Origin: Nemertoderma westbladi
Lineage: Eukaryota; Xenacoelomorpha; Nemertodermatida; Nemertodermatidae
Length of the DNA stretch: 39,085 bases
Assembly (NCBI GenBank): GCA_032718475.1
Contig: JAUCBJ010004962.1
Location: forward strand, 1 to 39,085
Direction: 5' to 3'
Shown here piece by piece: positions 1 through 9,347 of the stretch. The position numbers and the translations under genes were made by a program. Position 1 is the first letter of the stretch. Each line of letters opens with the position of its first letter. Below the pieces are notes generated by a model, which ran no database searches, was not told the DNA's origin, and was given only the letters and a program-made list of their open reading frames with translations.

Positions 1-34
1 AGGCCTGTAGGCCGAAATATTTGGTATAACTTTA
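1..34 (+). ncRNA. Hammerhead-ribozyme-like 3' part, cut by window edge
   Basis: The first bases read A-GGCC-TGTA-GGCC-GAAA, which is the second half of a hammerhead core: a 4-bp stem II with a tetraloop and the GAAA strand. A short possible stem III (ATA/TAT) follows, with a cleavage-type UA. The CUGAUG half would lie before position 1 and cannot be seen. Stem II has the same GGCC/GGCC form as the complete motif at 38830-38871. Chance similarity remains possible. Confidence 0.35.
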
Positions 35-231
35 ATTTTGTGTCACCTGTAAAAGATCAAACTCCCCCAACAATATTATTTAATTTTATTAGTTACAGTA
101 AACAGTTAGGCCAATTACTGTACCCAGTAGGTTGGTACCGTACAGTCGTACACGTATGTGGTTACGCTGGACATTTAATGGGCGTTTATTATTTAATTAA
201 ACCAACATTTATTAGTCTAATTAAAACTCAC

Positions 232-429
232 CTATTAAAAGTAACACTATTGAGAGCTCTAGCGTAGTCAATGTTTATCTCTTGTTTCAACGGCGGTATA
301 AATGTTGGAAAGTCAACTCTGCGTTTTAGAACAGGGGTGGTCTTAGCGAAGTCGATGATTCTTTCGATGGATTCATTAGATATTTCACCCACCCCATCGA
401 TAGGCATACAGTCAATGTAAAGATGATAT
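232..429 (-). CDS. DNAH1: DNAH1 coding exon 5 (axonemal dynein heavy chain 1)
   Basis: This 198-bp exon starts after a CTAG acceptor at 430 and ends at a GTGAGT donor (231-226). It enters in phase 2 and leaves in phase 2. Its product begins with LYIDCMPIDG, which matches the remembered DNAH1 N-terminal tail (LYVDCMPSDG in the human protein), and goes on through a helical stretch ending in ALNSVTFN. The acceptor phase fits the exon 4 donor exactly. It lies in the N-terminal tail that in dynein heavy chains binds intermediate and light chains, far from the motor. Exon 6 was not found in 1-231, so the gene continues outside the window. Confidence 0.85.
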
Positions 430-926
430 CTAGAGAAGATTTGAGTTCAAAAGTAAATTGACGGTTACGTTATAGTACGGTTAGCATATAGCGAACTATA
501 GATACTAATAACGGGGCCACCATAACCATATACACTTGGTTATCCATGTATATCCAAATGGATGTGTTATCCAAATAATTTTAAAAATTGACAATAATCC
601 ATATAAGATGTGATCGGTGTTCTCTATTCAATTTCAATGAATCATTTCATTTGATATTAGTTATCTTGATTGGTATCCACCAATTCAGTAAACCCCACCA
701 TATTCTATGTGTTGAGTGTAATAAAAAATAAATTAAAATATTTCATGGAGCCGTTTTCAAAATATCACAATCTTAACATTTTGCCCCACGAATGCTATCA
801 AAATTCAATACAGAATTTCAACATTCACAGACTTCTGCTGCACCTGTGATTATGATTTTTCGCTCATTCGTATTTTACAAAAAGTGTAGAGGAAAGTGGA
901 ACGTAACGTTTGGACGTGGAACTCAC
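430..926 (-). other. DNAH1: DNAH1 intron 4
   Basis: This 497-bp intron is bounded by GTGAGT (926-921) and CTAG (433-430). It is AT-rich and shows no gene, repeat family or RNA that I can recognise. Confidence 0.8.
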
Positions 927-1179
927 CGTAACAATGACTCCGTGTTGGAACGTTCATTGTGGGCGTGGGCCACGCGTCTGGCGAACACAACAGGATTTTC
1001 CGCAAAGAACATAAACTGGATGCGAGGGATCCAGTAAGCGTGTGCTACCAGTAACCGCTTGGTGGTGCCAGGTAGTTTACACCCATTGATTACTGGTTGG
1101 TTATCCATTCCAAGGAGACGACCTTTTTTGACCTTTTGCACCAACCACAATCCACTGGTCGGGTTGTGGTCCAGCACTC
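927..1179 (-). CDS. DNAH1: DNAH1 coding exon 4
   Basis: This 253-bp exon follows a TTAG acceptor (1183-1180) and ends at CG|GTGAGT (927|926). Its first two bases complete the split Gly codon left by exon 3, giving DI-G-VLDHN, which corresponds to EVGVLDYD in human DNAH1 as remembered. Further matches are GLWLVQKV (LYLVHKT), AYWIPRIQFMFFAENP (QYWVPRIQLLFCAEDP) and SNTESLL (KNTEALL). No stop or frameshift is present. It is dynein tail sequence, upstream of the linker and AAA+ ring. The exon is intact, so the gene appears functional despite the array in the intron before it. Confidence 0.93.
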
Positions 1180-1763
1180 CTAAGATATATTGTAATTATT
1201 ATATTAAACAGATGACCGTGATAAGTGGTCTTGTATCGTCTGTAATTGTATACTGCACTGGTGGTATTCATTGCACCTGGAAAAAGAATATAGGCCTATA
1301 TTTTTTTTTATCAAATCAAAGAAATCAACATTATTCTCACTAGGACTACCTCGCACGGATTTAATCACAAACTCTGTAATAACCAGAAACCCTTTCATGA
1401 AATTTCATCCTCGTGTTCTTGTAAGTATTGCGGCCTACCAAAAATTTTACGGTACCATGTTTTGGATTGTCCCAAAGCCCCACCATTATCATTTTTAGCA
1501 ACATCCTCTTGAATTGATTACAGTAGGTCTAATTAATGTCTCATCATATACGGTGCTCTCTATCAAATTCAATTCATTAATTACAGTCTTTATCCCTTGT
1601 GCGCTTTCCTTTCTGATTCGTCAAATATTGTGAGATTGATTCCTATTTTCATTTTACCCCGATTGGGGGTGGTAATTGATTAATGAAAATAATATTAACG
1701 AATATAATTATTATTTATAATAGGGGTAAGTTAAGGTTAATGACAGTTAGTCGGTTAATGTTG
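1180..1763 (-). other. DNAH1: DNAH1 intron 3, acceptor-proximal part
   Basis: This is the only unique part of the 3,544-bp intron 3 (4723-1180). It is AT-rich and ends in the acceptor used by exon 4. The boundary with the tandem array reads GTGAGTTACAAC on the minus strand. That is probably the original intron sequence after the donor, since it departs from the repeat unit only after GTGAGTT. No gene is seen here. Confidence 0.75.
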
Positions 1764-4745
1764 TAACTCACCTATATCGTACCACTTGTATTCCCAACGG
1801 ATCTCAACTCACCTATATCGTACCACTTGTATTCCCAACGGATCCTCACTCACCTATATCGTACCACTTGTATTCCCAACGGATCTCAACTCACCTATAT
1901 CGTAGCACTTGTATTCCCAACGGATCCTCACTCACCTATATCGTACCACTTGTATTCCAAACGGATCCTCACTCACCTATATCGTACCACTTGTATTCCC
2001 AACGGATCCTCACTCACCTATATCGTACCACTTGTATTCCCAACGGATCCTCACTCACCTATATCGTACCACTTGTATTCCCAACGGATCCTCACTCACC
2101 TATATCGTACCACTTGTATTCCCAACGGATCCTCACTCACCTATATCGTACCACTTGTATTCCCAACGGATCCTCACTCACCTATATCGTACCACTTGTA
2201 TTCCCAACGGATCCTCACTCACCTATATCGTACCACTTGTATTCCCAACGGATCCTCACTCACCTATATCGTACCACTTGTATTCCCAGCGGATCTCAAC
2301 TCACCTATATCGTACCACTTGTATTCCCAACGGATCCTCACTCACCTATATCGTACCACTTGTATTCCCAGCGGATCTCAACTCACCTATATCGTACCAC
2401 TTGTATTCCCAACGGATCCTCACTCACCTATATCGTACCACTTGTATTCCCAACGGATCTCAACTCACCTATATCGTACCACTTGTATTCCCAACGGTTC
2501 CTCACTCACCTATATCGTACCACTTGTATTCCCAACGGATCCTCACTCACCTATATCGTACCACTTGTATTCCCAACGGATCTCAACTCACCTATATCGT
2601 ACCACTTGTATTCCCAACGGATCCTCACTCACCTATATCGTACCACTTGTATTCCCAACGGATCCTCACTCACCTATATCGTACCACTTGTATTCCCAAC
2701 GGATCCTCACTCACCTATATCGTACCACTTGTATTCCCAACGGATCCTCACTCACCTATATCGTACCACTTGTATTCCCAACGGATCTCAACTCACCTAT
2801 ATCGTAGCACTTGTATTCCCAACGGATCCTCACTCACCTATATCGTACCACTTGTATTCCAAACGGATCCTCACTCACCTATATCGTACCACTTGTATTC
2901 CCAACGGATCCTCACTCACCTATATCGTACCACTTGTATTCCCAACGGATCCTCACTCACCTATATCGTACCACTTGTATTCCCAGCGGATCTCAACTCA
3001 CCTATATCGTACCACTTGTATTCCCAACGGATCCTCACTCACCTATATCGTACCACTTGTATTCCCAGCGGATCTCAACTCACCTATATCGTACCACTTG
3101 TATTACCAACGGATCCTCACTCACCTATATCGTACCACTTGTATTCCCAACGGATCCTCACTCACCTATATCGTACCACTTGTATTCCCAACGGATCTCA
3201 ACTCACCTATATCGTACCACTTGTATTCCCAACGGATCCTCACTCACCTATATCGTACCACTTGTATTCCCAGCGGATCTCAACTCACCTATATCGTACC
3301 ACTTGTATTCCCAACGGATCCTCACTCACCTATATCGTACCACTTGTATTCCCAACGGATCCTCACTCACCTATATCGTACCACTTGTATTCCCAACGGA
3401 TCTCAACTCACCTATATCGTACCACTTGTATTCCCAACGGTTCCTCACTCACCTATATCGTACCACTTGTATTCCCAACGGATCCTCACTCACCTATATC
3501 GTACCACTTGTATTCCCAACGGATCTCAACTCACCTATATCGTACCACTTGTATTCCCAACGGATCTCAACTCACCTATATCGTACCACTTGTATTCCCA
3601 ACGGATCTCAACTCACCTATATCGTACCACTTGTATTCCCAACGGATCCTCACTCACCTATATCGTACCACTTGTATTCCCAACGGATCTCAACTCACCT
3701 ATATCGTACCACTTGTATTCCCAACGGATCTCAACTCACCTATATCGTACCACTTGTATTCCCAACGGTTCCTCACTCACCTATATCGTACCACTTGTAT
3801 TCCCAACGGATCCTCACTCACCTATATCGTACCACTTGTATTCCCAACGGATCTCAACTCACCTATATCGTACCACTTGTATTCCCAACGGATCCTCACT
3901 CACCTATATCGTACCACTTGTATTCCCAGCGGATCTCAACTCACCTATATCGTACCACTTGTATTCCCAACGGATCCTCACTCACCTATATCGTACCACT
4001 TGTATTCCCAACGGATCCTCACTCACCTATATCGTACCACTTGTATTCCCAACGGATCTCAACTCACCTATATCGTACCACTTGTATTCCCAACGGTTCC
4101 TCACTCACCTATATCGTACCACTTGTATTCCCAACGGATCCTCACTCACCTATATCGTACCACTTGTATTCCCAACGGATCTCAACTCACCTATATCGTA
4201 CCACTTGTATTCCCAACGGATCCTCACTCACCTATATCGTACCACTTGTATTCCCAACGGATCCTCACTCACCTATATCGTACCACTTGTATTCCCAACG
4301 GATCTCAACTCACCTATATCGTACCACTTGTATTCCCAACGGATCCTCACTCACCTATATCGTACCACTTGTATTCCCAACGGATCTCAACTCACCTATA
4401 TCGTACCACTTGTATTCCCAACGGATCCTCACTCACCTATATCGTAACACTTGTATTCCCAACGGATCCTCACTCACCTATATCGTACCACTTGTATTCC
4501 CAACGGTTCCTCACTCACCTATATCGTACCACTTGTATTCCCAACGGTTCCTCACTCACCTATATCGTACCACTTGTATTCCCAAAGGATCCTCACTCAC
4601 CTATATCGTACCACTTGTATTCCCAACGGATCCTCACTCACCTATATCGTACCACTTGTATTCCCAACGGATCTCAACTCACCTATATCGTACCACTTGT
4701 ATTCCCAACGGATCTCAACTCACCTATATCGTACCACTTGTATTC
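1764..4745 (-). repeat. 41-bp minisatellite, 73 tandem copies of an exon-intron junction
   Basis: There are 73 head-to-tail units, every one 41 bp. The first and last donor junctions (4724 and 1772) are 2,952 bp apart, exactly 72 x 41. On the minus strand a unit is 22 nt identical to the 3' end of DNAH1 exon 3, then a GTGAGT donor and 13 further intronic nt. Two main classes differ just after the donor: GTGAGTGAGG (A) and GTGAGTTGAG (B). Minor variants change CAACGG to CAGCGG (six units, always class B), GGATCC to GGTTCC (six units), and a few single sites. As far as I can read, all 73 copies keep GATATAG|GTGAGT. The long plus-strand reading frames here are a by-product of a stop-free unit whose length is not a multiple of three. 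Confidence 0.97.
4718..4730 (-). promoter_or_regulatory. Productive 5' splice site of DNAH1 exon 3
   Basis: GATATAG|GTGAGT, with the last exon base at 4724. Joining here to 1179 restores Gly and keeps DNAH1 in frame. The next donor, 41 nt downstream, would add sequence ending in an in-frame TAG, so this first copy is the only productive choice among 73. Confidence 0.9.
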
Positions 4746-4856
4746 TAAGGACGGATCTTTTGGGTCCAACTTTTCTGTGAAATCTTTAATCGGCAGCAAA
4801 GCCTTACCAGGTATGGGTTTAGTGACATCACCTTCTCGTCCCAATTCTAGCCAATC
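4724..4856 (-). CDS. DNAH1: DNAH1 coding exon 3
   Basis: This 133-bp exon runs from a TTAG acceptor (intron ends 4857) to the donor at 4724|4723, in phase 0 and out phase 1. The product starts DWLELG, has PIPGKALLP in the middle and ends LEYKWYDI plus a split Gly. The remembered human DNAH1 has EWINMG, PVPGKALLP and LKYKWCEVG in the same order. The last 22 nt are the exonic half of the 41-bp repeat amplified in the following intron. Intron 2 upstream is only 122 bp (4978-4857), so exons 2 and 3 sit close together. Confidence 0.94.
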
Positions 4857-4978
4857 CTAATTGAAATCAAGAGTATTTGTAATTTATTGAACTTTTCTTC
4901 GCGTTTCAATCTAGTGTTACCTGCTGTATTATTCTACATAAAGATTTCATTACTACGAACGCAGTATTACGGTATTAC

Positions 4979-5150
4979 CTGCCATGTCCTGCAATCAAAT
5001 TCGGCATTATCGAATATTTCTAGAGGTAGAAACGTAGGGAAATTTGATGGATTTCTTGTCTTCCGTATACCTTTTGTTACGGCATTCTCTTCACAGTATT
5101 TTGGCATTAAATCAGTCGCGGAATCTATGTTGTGCTCCGTTCTTAATAAA
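4979..5150 (-). CDS. DNAH1: DNAH1 coding exon 2
   Basis: This 172-bp exon follows a good acceptor (TTTTTTGTGTTGTAG, ending 5151) and ends at CAG|GTAATA (4979|4978). Its product includes LMPKY, then FPTFLPLEIFDN and EFDCRT, matching LMPRH, FPIYLPLKVFDN and DFDCRT of human DNAH1 as remembered. One base at its 5' end completes a split codon, so it needs a phase-2 donor in exon 1. That requirement selects GTTAGT at 6037 rather than the more canonical GTAAGT at 6024. Confidence 0.93.
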
Positions 5151-5276
5151 CTACAACACAAAAAAGATTACTACAATAGATTATGAATAAACTAGATAGT
5201 AGACATACTATAGTAGTTGTCGACAATATTTAGTGATGGTGGCTACAACAGTCAACGATTTTTATGTGAATATAAA

Positions 5277-5330
5277 AGGAGGGGGGAGAGGAGAAAAAAA
5301 AGTATAAAAGAGGAGAAAAGAGGAGACTAA
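5277..5330 (+). repeat. Polypurine tract
   Basis: About 50 nt, almost all A and G on the plus strand, including a six-G run and repeated GAGGAGA. Low-complexity sequence inside DNAH1 intron 1, with no further function visible. Confidence 0.7.
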
Positions 5331-5499
5331 CTATGACAGTATGAGCTTTTACTTCTGCACAACTTTGTAGACAAAAATGCCGTTGGTATTCTTTAGTGTT
5401 GACGTCTTATTTGAACTGCAGTTTCAGGCCTTTCGCTAGTGTTTCGGTACAGTTACAGTTACAAGTATGCCACACGACACCACATATACGTAATACGAA

Positions 5500-5812
5500 A
5501 AATGGTCTATTTTTTTTCGTATGGTATTTTATTTAAGAATTGAAAAATATATGTATTGTATTTTGTAATACACTATAACCTAATTTATACAAAAAATTAG
5601 AACAGAAATCAGAGGTGTGATCTCTGGTTTCACTGTTGAAAACATAATATTTGCAACATAATAAGATACGAAAATACGATACGAAATACGAAAAATATTT
5701 ATTCGTATTATACGATACCAAGTTAATTTTTATGATACGATACGAAATTTGATACGAATAATATACTGCGCGATACGAAATACGCAAATCCATTTTCCTA
5801 TCGTATCCTGTC
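5500..5812. repeat. Degenerate GATACGAAATACG repeat cluster
   Basis: ATACGA, TACGAAA and the inverse TTCGTAT recur many times in about 300 bp, in both orientations. The spacing is irregular, so this is a decayed repeat rather than a clean tandem array. Confidence 0.6.
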
Positions 5813-6037
5813 CTATCACCAGTGGTGGTGAAGGCCGAAAGGCATCCCCTTGGCTTAATGAGCCTAAAAAATTCCCCAATTCAATAGTAATTATTTGTTA
5901 ATGGTTGTGAGTTGTGACCTAACGTTAACACACGCACGGCAATGGCAAATAAAACATTTCCGCGTCAGTGTAGAAAAAAGCTAATTTATCCTCTATATCA
6001 TAAATAGTTATATTGGAAACTTACGACCAAAACTAAC

Positions 6038-6558
6038 CGGTCGATGTTGTGTGCGGCGAACTCGCGCTTCTTTCTTTCTATTTCCACTCGACGCGGGCAG
6101 CGCCCGGGAGCGACGTAGAAGGGAACCTGGACTTTCGGTTCGTAGCCGCGACTGGAAAAGTCTGTGGACCGGTCGACTCTGGTGGTCGGCTGACCCGCAG
6201 TCTCACTTTCTAACTGTTGGGCGGCCTCGTCCTTATTGAGCGGTAGGAATCGCTCCGCTAGAGGCGTATGCTTCTCTGTAGCGACGCGCCACACTACGTC
6301 CGGGGCCTTCCCTGTCGGGCCCTCGATGGCTGGGTAGTTCTCCGTCGTCGGGAGACGGGATTCCGCCTCCGGGGCCAACACATCCGAGTAGTAACCTCGC
6401 TCGCGGATCTCGGGGTAGATCTGGGGGATCGGCATCGGCCCGCCCGGGATGAGCGCCGTGTCCGGTGGGACCCCGGTGTCCTCCCGGGAAAGCGCCGAGA
6501 ACGGGCGTCGGCCTCCTGCCGTGGAATCCGGATTAGAACCTCCCAGAGGTGATGACAT
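6038..6558 (-). CDS. DNAH1: DNAH1 coding exon 1 (N-terminus of axonemal dynein heavy chain 1)
   Basis: An ATG at 6558 (context AATAACATG) opens a GC- and CpG-rich exon, unlike its AT-rich surroundings. The first ~65 residues are low-complexity, rich in Pro, Gly and Ser. Then come ERGYYSDVLAP (RGFYSDILSP in human DNAH1 as remembered), TRVDRSTDF, YEPKVQVPF (identical in my memory of the human protein) and PRRVEIERKKREF (PRKIEIERRKQQY). DNAH1 is an inner-arm dynein heavy chain of cilia and flagella; this is its tail. I end the exon at CG|GTTAGT (6038|6037), because this phase joins exon 2 to give IDRLLRTE. GTAAGT lies 13 nt further on but would shift the frame. Exons 1-5 encode about 425 residues of a protein usually above 4,000. 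Confidence 0.92.
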
Positions 6559-8119
6559 GTTATTTGAGTCTCAAGTGTTACGCTACGGACGGATACCAAT
6601 AAGGAAGAATATAAATAATACTAGGATACAAATGCCACCTCTGACCTTTGCAAATGTAGAATACACTAATATCAGCTACCGGTACCCAGATATAACCGCT
6701 TGATGAAAGTAGGCCTACTCCTACTATACTTACAGGCTATACTAAGTAATACCTGCACTGGCACTACAGTACCGGTAGGTCTACTAGGCATACATAGCTC
6801 CCACCTTAGCACATCCTCAATACAGTCCAGCGTCCAGCAGTCTTACTGTATTATATCAGTGAATACTGGTACAATATGAACACGGAACACACCCCAGCAC
6901 GCAGCAACAACTTCAGCAAAATGCGAATGTCACTTGTCCTTACTGCTGCACTCTTACCCGGTAGTTTAGTATACTCATAAAATCAATTTGTATCATTGGT
7001 TGTCATGGTTGCCTCATGTAATCGTAGCGCGGTAATTTTGAATTTGGTGAGGGGAAAAACGAATAATGCTACACTAATAATGGTACATGTTCAACTTACA
7101 GTATGTCGGCTGCAATATTAGTGTATATTGATATATAGCTTTATATCAAATATCAAACATTATTTATATCAAACATTATGTAAAACTATTGACGTTCGTT
7201 TATTGTTTTGGTTAGAATAACATGTCACTGTAACCTGCTACTTTTCTTTTTTTTTTTGCTTTTTTTTTTGAGATATTAATTCGCCAAGAGTGAAACTGGA
7301 TCAAAATGAGCTTTCGATTAAAAATTTTAAAGAATCTAATCTATGGTGTCCAGAGTTCTGACAGAGTTCACCCGGGAGATAAATGTTTTTTACCCGGGTA
7401 ATATATATTTTTCACCCGGGTGTAAAACATAAAAAAATGGGAATAATTGGCCGCAATCAGCCACGTAGGGGTGATTATATTTATGTTACTTGGTTAAAAA
7501 TTGAAAGTTACATAAAAACACATATAAAACCTGATTACACTACGTAGCTTTACTTTGTCTGTTAATTTACATGTTTCTTTCGAAACCCACGCATGTTCTT
7601 CTTTTTGTTTGGCGTACAACTCGCACATTGTTGCCGTGAATTCTCGATCAGGGGAATGACGCCGATGTAATCGTGTGGGGAACTATTAGTTATTCAGGCC
7701 GTAAAAATAAATAATGAGTTGGTTGAACATCAATTTATTATAAACAATCTGATTAAAATATATGGGTTTCCCCACACCAATAATTAGAATATTATTCACA
7801 ATATAATAACAATAAACCTACAGTAAATAATTTATTTAATAAGGCCGCTGAATTTAATTTATAGAATATTTTAACCCCCCAAAACTACGTGTGATACCTG
7901 TCTGTCTAGTCAGTGTCTGTGGTCTGTGTCCGTCGGATGTCCAACCGTCGGGTCATTGAGGGAATGCAGCTGCCGTCGGGTTTCGAGTCCTTTTCAGGCT
8001 CGTAGTACCTCCTTAGGCTGCAGACCGCTCAGTCGCGTCAGTGATATTTCGACCCTCTGCGAATCCGCTCGCCCCTCTCAATTCCTTTCCGGGTTGCAGT
8101 CCTCAGGCAAGTTGGAATA
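6559..8119. other. Upstream region of DNAH1, no gene recognised
   Basis: The DNAH1 promoter and 5' UTR should lie in the first few hundred bases, but no convincing core element is visible. The rest is AT-rich with short palindromic words such as ACCGGTA and TAGGCCTA. Three CCCGGG words recur with about 24-26 bp spacing around 7370-7425. A GC-richer patch at 7900-8110 has a short open frame on the plus strand without recognisable motifs, which I do not call as a gene. Confidence 0.5.
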
Positions 8120-8488
8120 AAACGCCCCAAATCTAAACCGTTAATAATAGGAACTCTTTACCGCCCCGAAACGATTAAACGTGATGATTTTTTCTCCCTC
8201 CTCGACTCTACTCTATCTAACCTTAGCTAATACTAACAATGAAGTCATAATAACTGGAGACGCTACCATTGATCTATTACATACTAGAGATAATCCAACT
8301 GAATACATTAATATTTTGAACACATATACGGCTTTATACAATTAATTAATGATCCAACTCGAATAAACCCCTGGACGAAATCTTGCATTGACCACATAAT
8401 CACAAACATTACTAATACTGCAACAAAGTCGGGTACCTTTCTGGTTAAAATTGGAACCTCCGATCACCAACCGACGTTTACTTTATTA
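8120..8488 (+). pseudogene. CR1/L2-like non-LTR retrotransposon, endonuclease fragment (left part)
   Basis: Across frameshifts the translation reads PLIIGTLYRP, then IITGDATIDLL, YINILNTY, QLINDPTRINPW, CIDHIITN and GTSDHQPTF. These are the ordered landmarks of an apurinic-like (exonuclease-endonuclease-phosphatase) domain of CR1/L2-type elements. The usual GDFN is GDAT here, losing the catalytic-region Asn, and stops and frame changes interrupt it. The 5' part is missing. The reading continues on the far side of the insertion at 8489-9347, so this is the left half of a split element. Confidence 0.8.
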
Positions 8489-9347
8489 CAAAATTATTCA
8501 TGCGTTGAGTCTGCGATTTGGGTGGGAGCCCCCGAGGCTGCCCGCCAACTGCTCCTGCGGTGCTGTATTCACCATCTCCCACTCCCTTCACTGCCCTATG
8601 GGAGCCTACCCGATCCTGCGGCACAACGAGGTCCGTGATTTCCTCGCCGAGCTCCTCAGCGAGGTCGCACACGACGTTGAGGTGGAACCCCATCTCCAGC
8701 CGATCGAGGGCGAGTCTTTCCGCCTGAGATCTGCTACGGTAGACCCGGAGGCCCGTCTGGACGTTGCGGCGAGTGGGCTGTGGGGTGGGCGCTTCGAGCG
8801 GGTGTATATCGACGTCAAGGTATTCAACCCTCTGTGCTCCTCCAATCCTCGCTCCATGGATGCTGCTTACAGCAAACATGAGCGAGAGAAACGGAGGAAG
8901 TACGAGGAGAGAATCAATGACATCGAGCACGCCGGCTTCTCGCCTTTTGTAATTGCTACAACTGGTGGGGCCAGCCGCTCAGCCCACGCGCTCCTCACAC
9001 GCATTGCGCTCTTACTGTCGGCGAAACGGGATGCTCCCTACTCGCAGACTCTCTCCCTCATCAGGACTCGGTTGAGTTTCGCCCTCCTCCGTTCCTCCAT
9101 CATGTGCCTCCGGGGCGCACGGAAGCCGAAGGCTAGGCTGGCAACGAGACAGACGATGCGGGAGACCGGCGTGAGCGCGGCTGTAGCCGAGGCTGGGATT
9201 GCATTAAATAGTTTCAACAATAATTATTAATTACCTACAATTTGTTGACATTAATTAATTCATTATGCTGCTTGTTTGTTAATGTTTATTTTATTTGTAA
9301 TTGAAATAATTCAGGAATAATAAAAAAAAAAAAAAAAAAAAAAAAAA
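8489..9347 (+). mobile_element. 5'-truncated RLE-type retrotransposon, C-terminal zinc knuckle and endonuclease, poly(A) tail
   Basis: One open frame ends with TAA at 9230 and is intact apart from its missing N-terminus; its retroelement part starts near 8495 with HALSLRFGWEPP. It carries CSCGAVFTISHSLHC (a C-x-C-H-C knuckle), RHNEVRDFLAELL, then RLDVAA and YIDVKVFNP. The spaced Asp and D-x-K resemble the restriction-like endonuclease at the C-terminus of R2-like retroelements. A short 3' UTR and an uninterrupted A-run (9322-9347) follow. GC content is far above the flanks. It sits inside a CR1-like element whose reading resumes just after the A-run, so it is a younger, 5'-truncated insertion. 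The exact clade is uncertain. Confidence 0.75.

Larger units (their letters stand above)
5151..6037 (-). other. DNAH1: DNAH1 intron 1
   Basis: This 887-bp intron has no gene. It contains a polypurine stretch at 5277-5330 (G, GA and GAGGAGAAAA runs) and a cluster of degenerate ATACGA/TTCGTAT words between about 5500 and 5810, which looks like a decayed simple or satellite repeat. Confidence 0.75.

Noticed and set aside
1764-4745. CRISPR-like array
   Set aside because: There are no variable spacers; the whole unit repeats, and the context is an animal intron.
1764-4745. Array of recursive splice sites (AG|GT)
   Set aside because: Each unit does contain TATAG|GTGAGT, but there is no pyrimidine tract before the AG, so the copies are not good 3' splice sites.
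1827-4860. Plus-strand open frames of 326 to 983 codons with a 41-residue repeat
   Set aside because: They arise because the 41-bp unit has no stop in any plus frame and its length is not divisible by three, so all three frames stay open and give the same repeat peptide. The real coding content is DNAH1 on the other strand.
6051-6703. Plus-strand and alternative minus-strand frames opposite DNAH1 exon 1
   Set aside because: They are Arg-rich shadows caused by the GC-rich exon; only the minus frame from 6558 matches a known protein and splices in phase.
7926-8120. Small Cys/Ser-rich gene on the plus strand
   Set aside because: 64 codons with no recognisable motif, adjacent to transposon sequence; composition alone is not enough.
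8478-8930. Minus-strand frames opposite the retroelement ORF at 8.5-9.2 kb
   Set aside because: Shadow frames; the plus frame has the zinc knuckle, endonuclease residues, stop and poly(A) tail.
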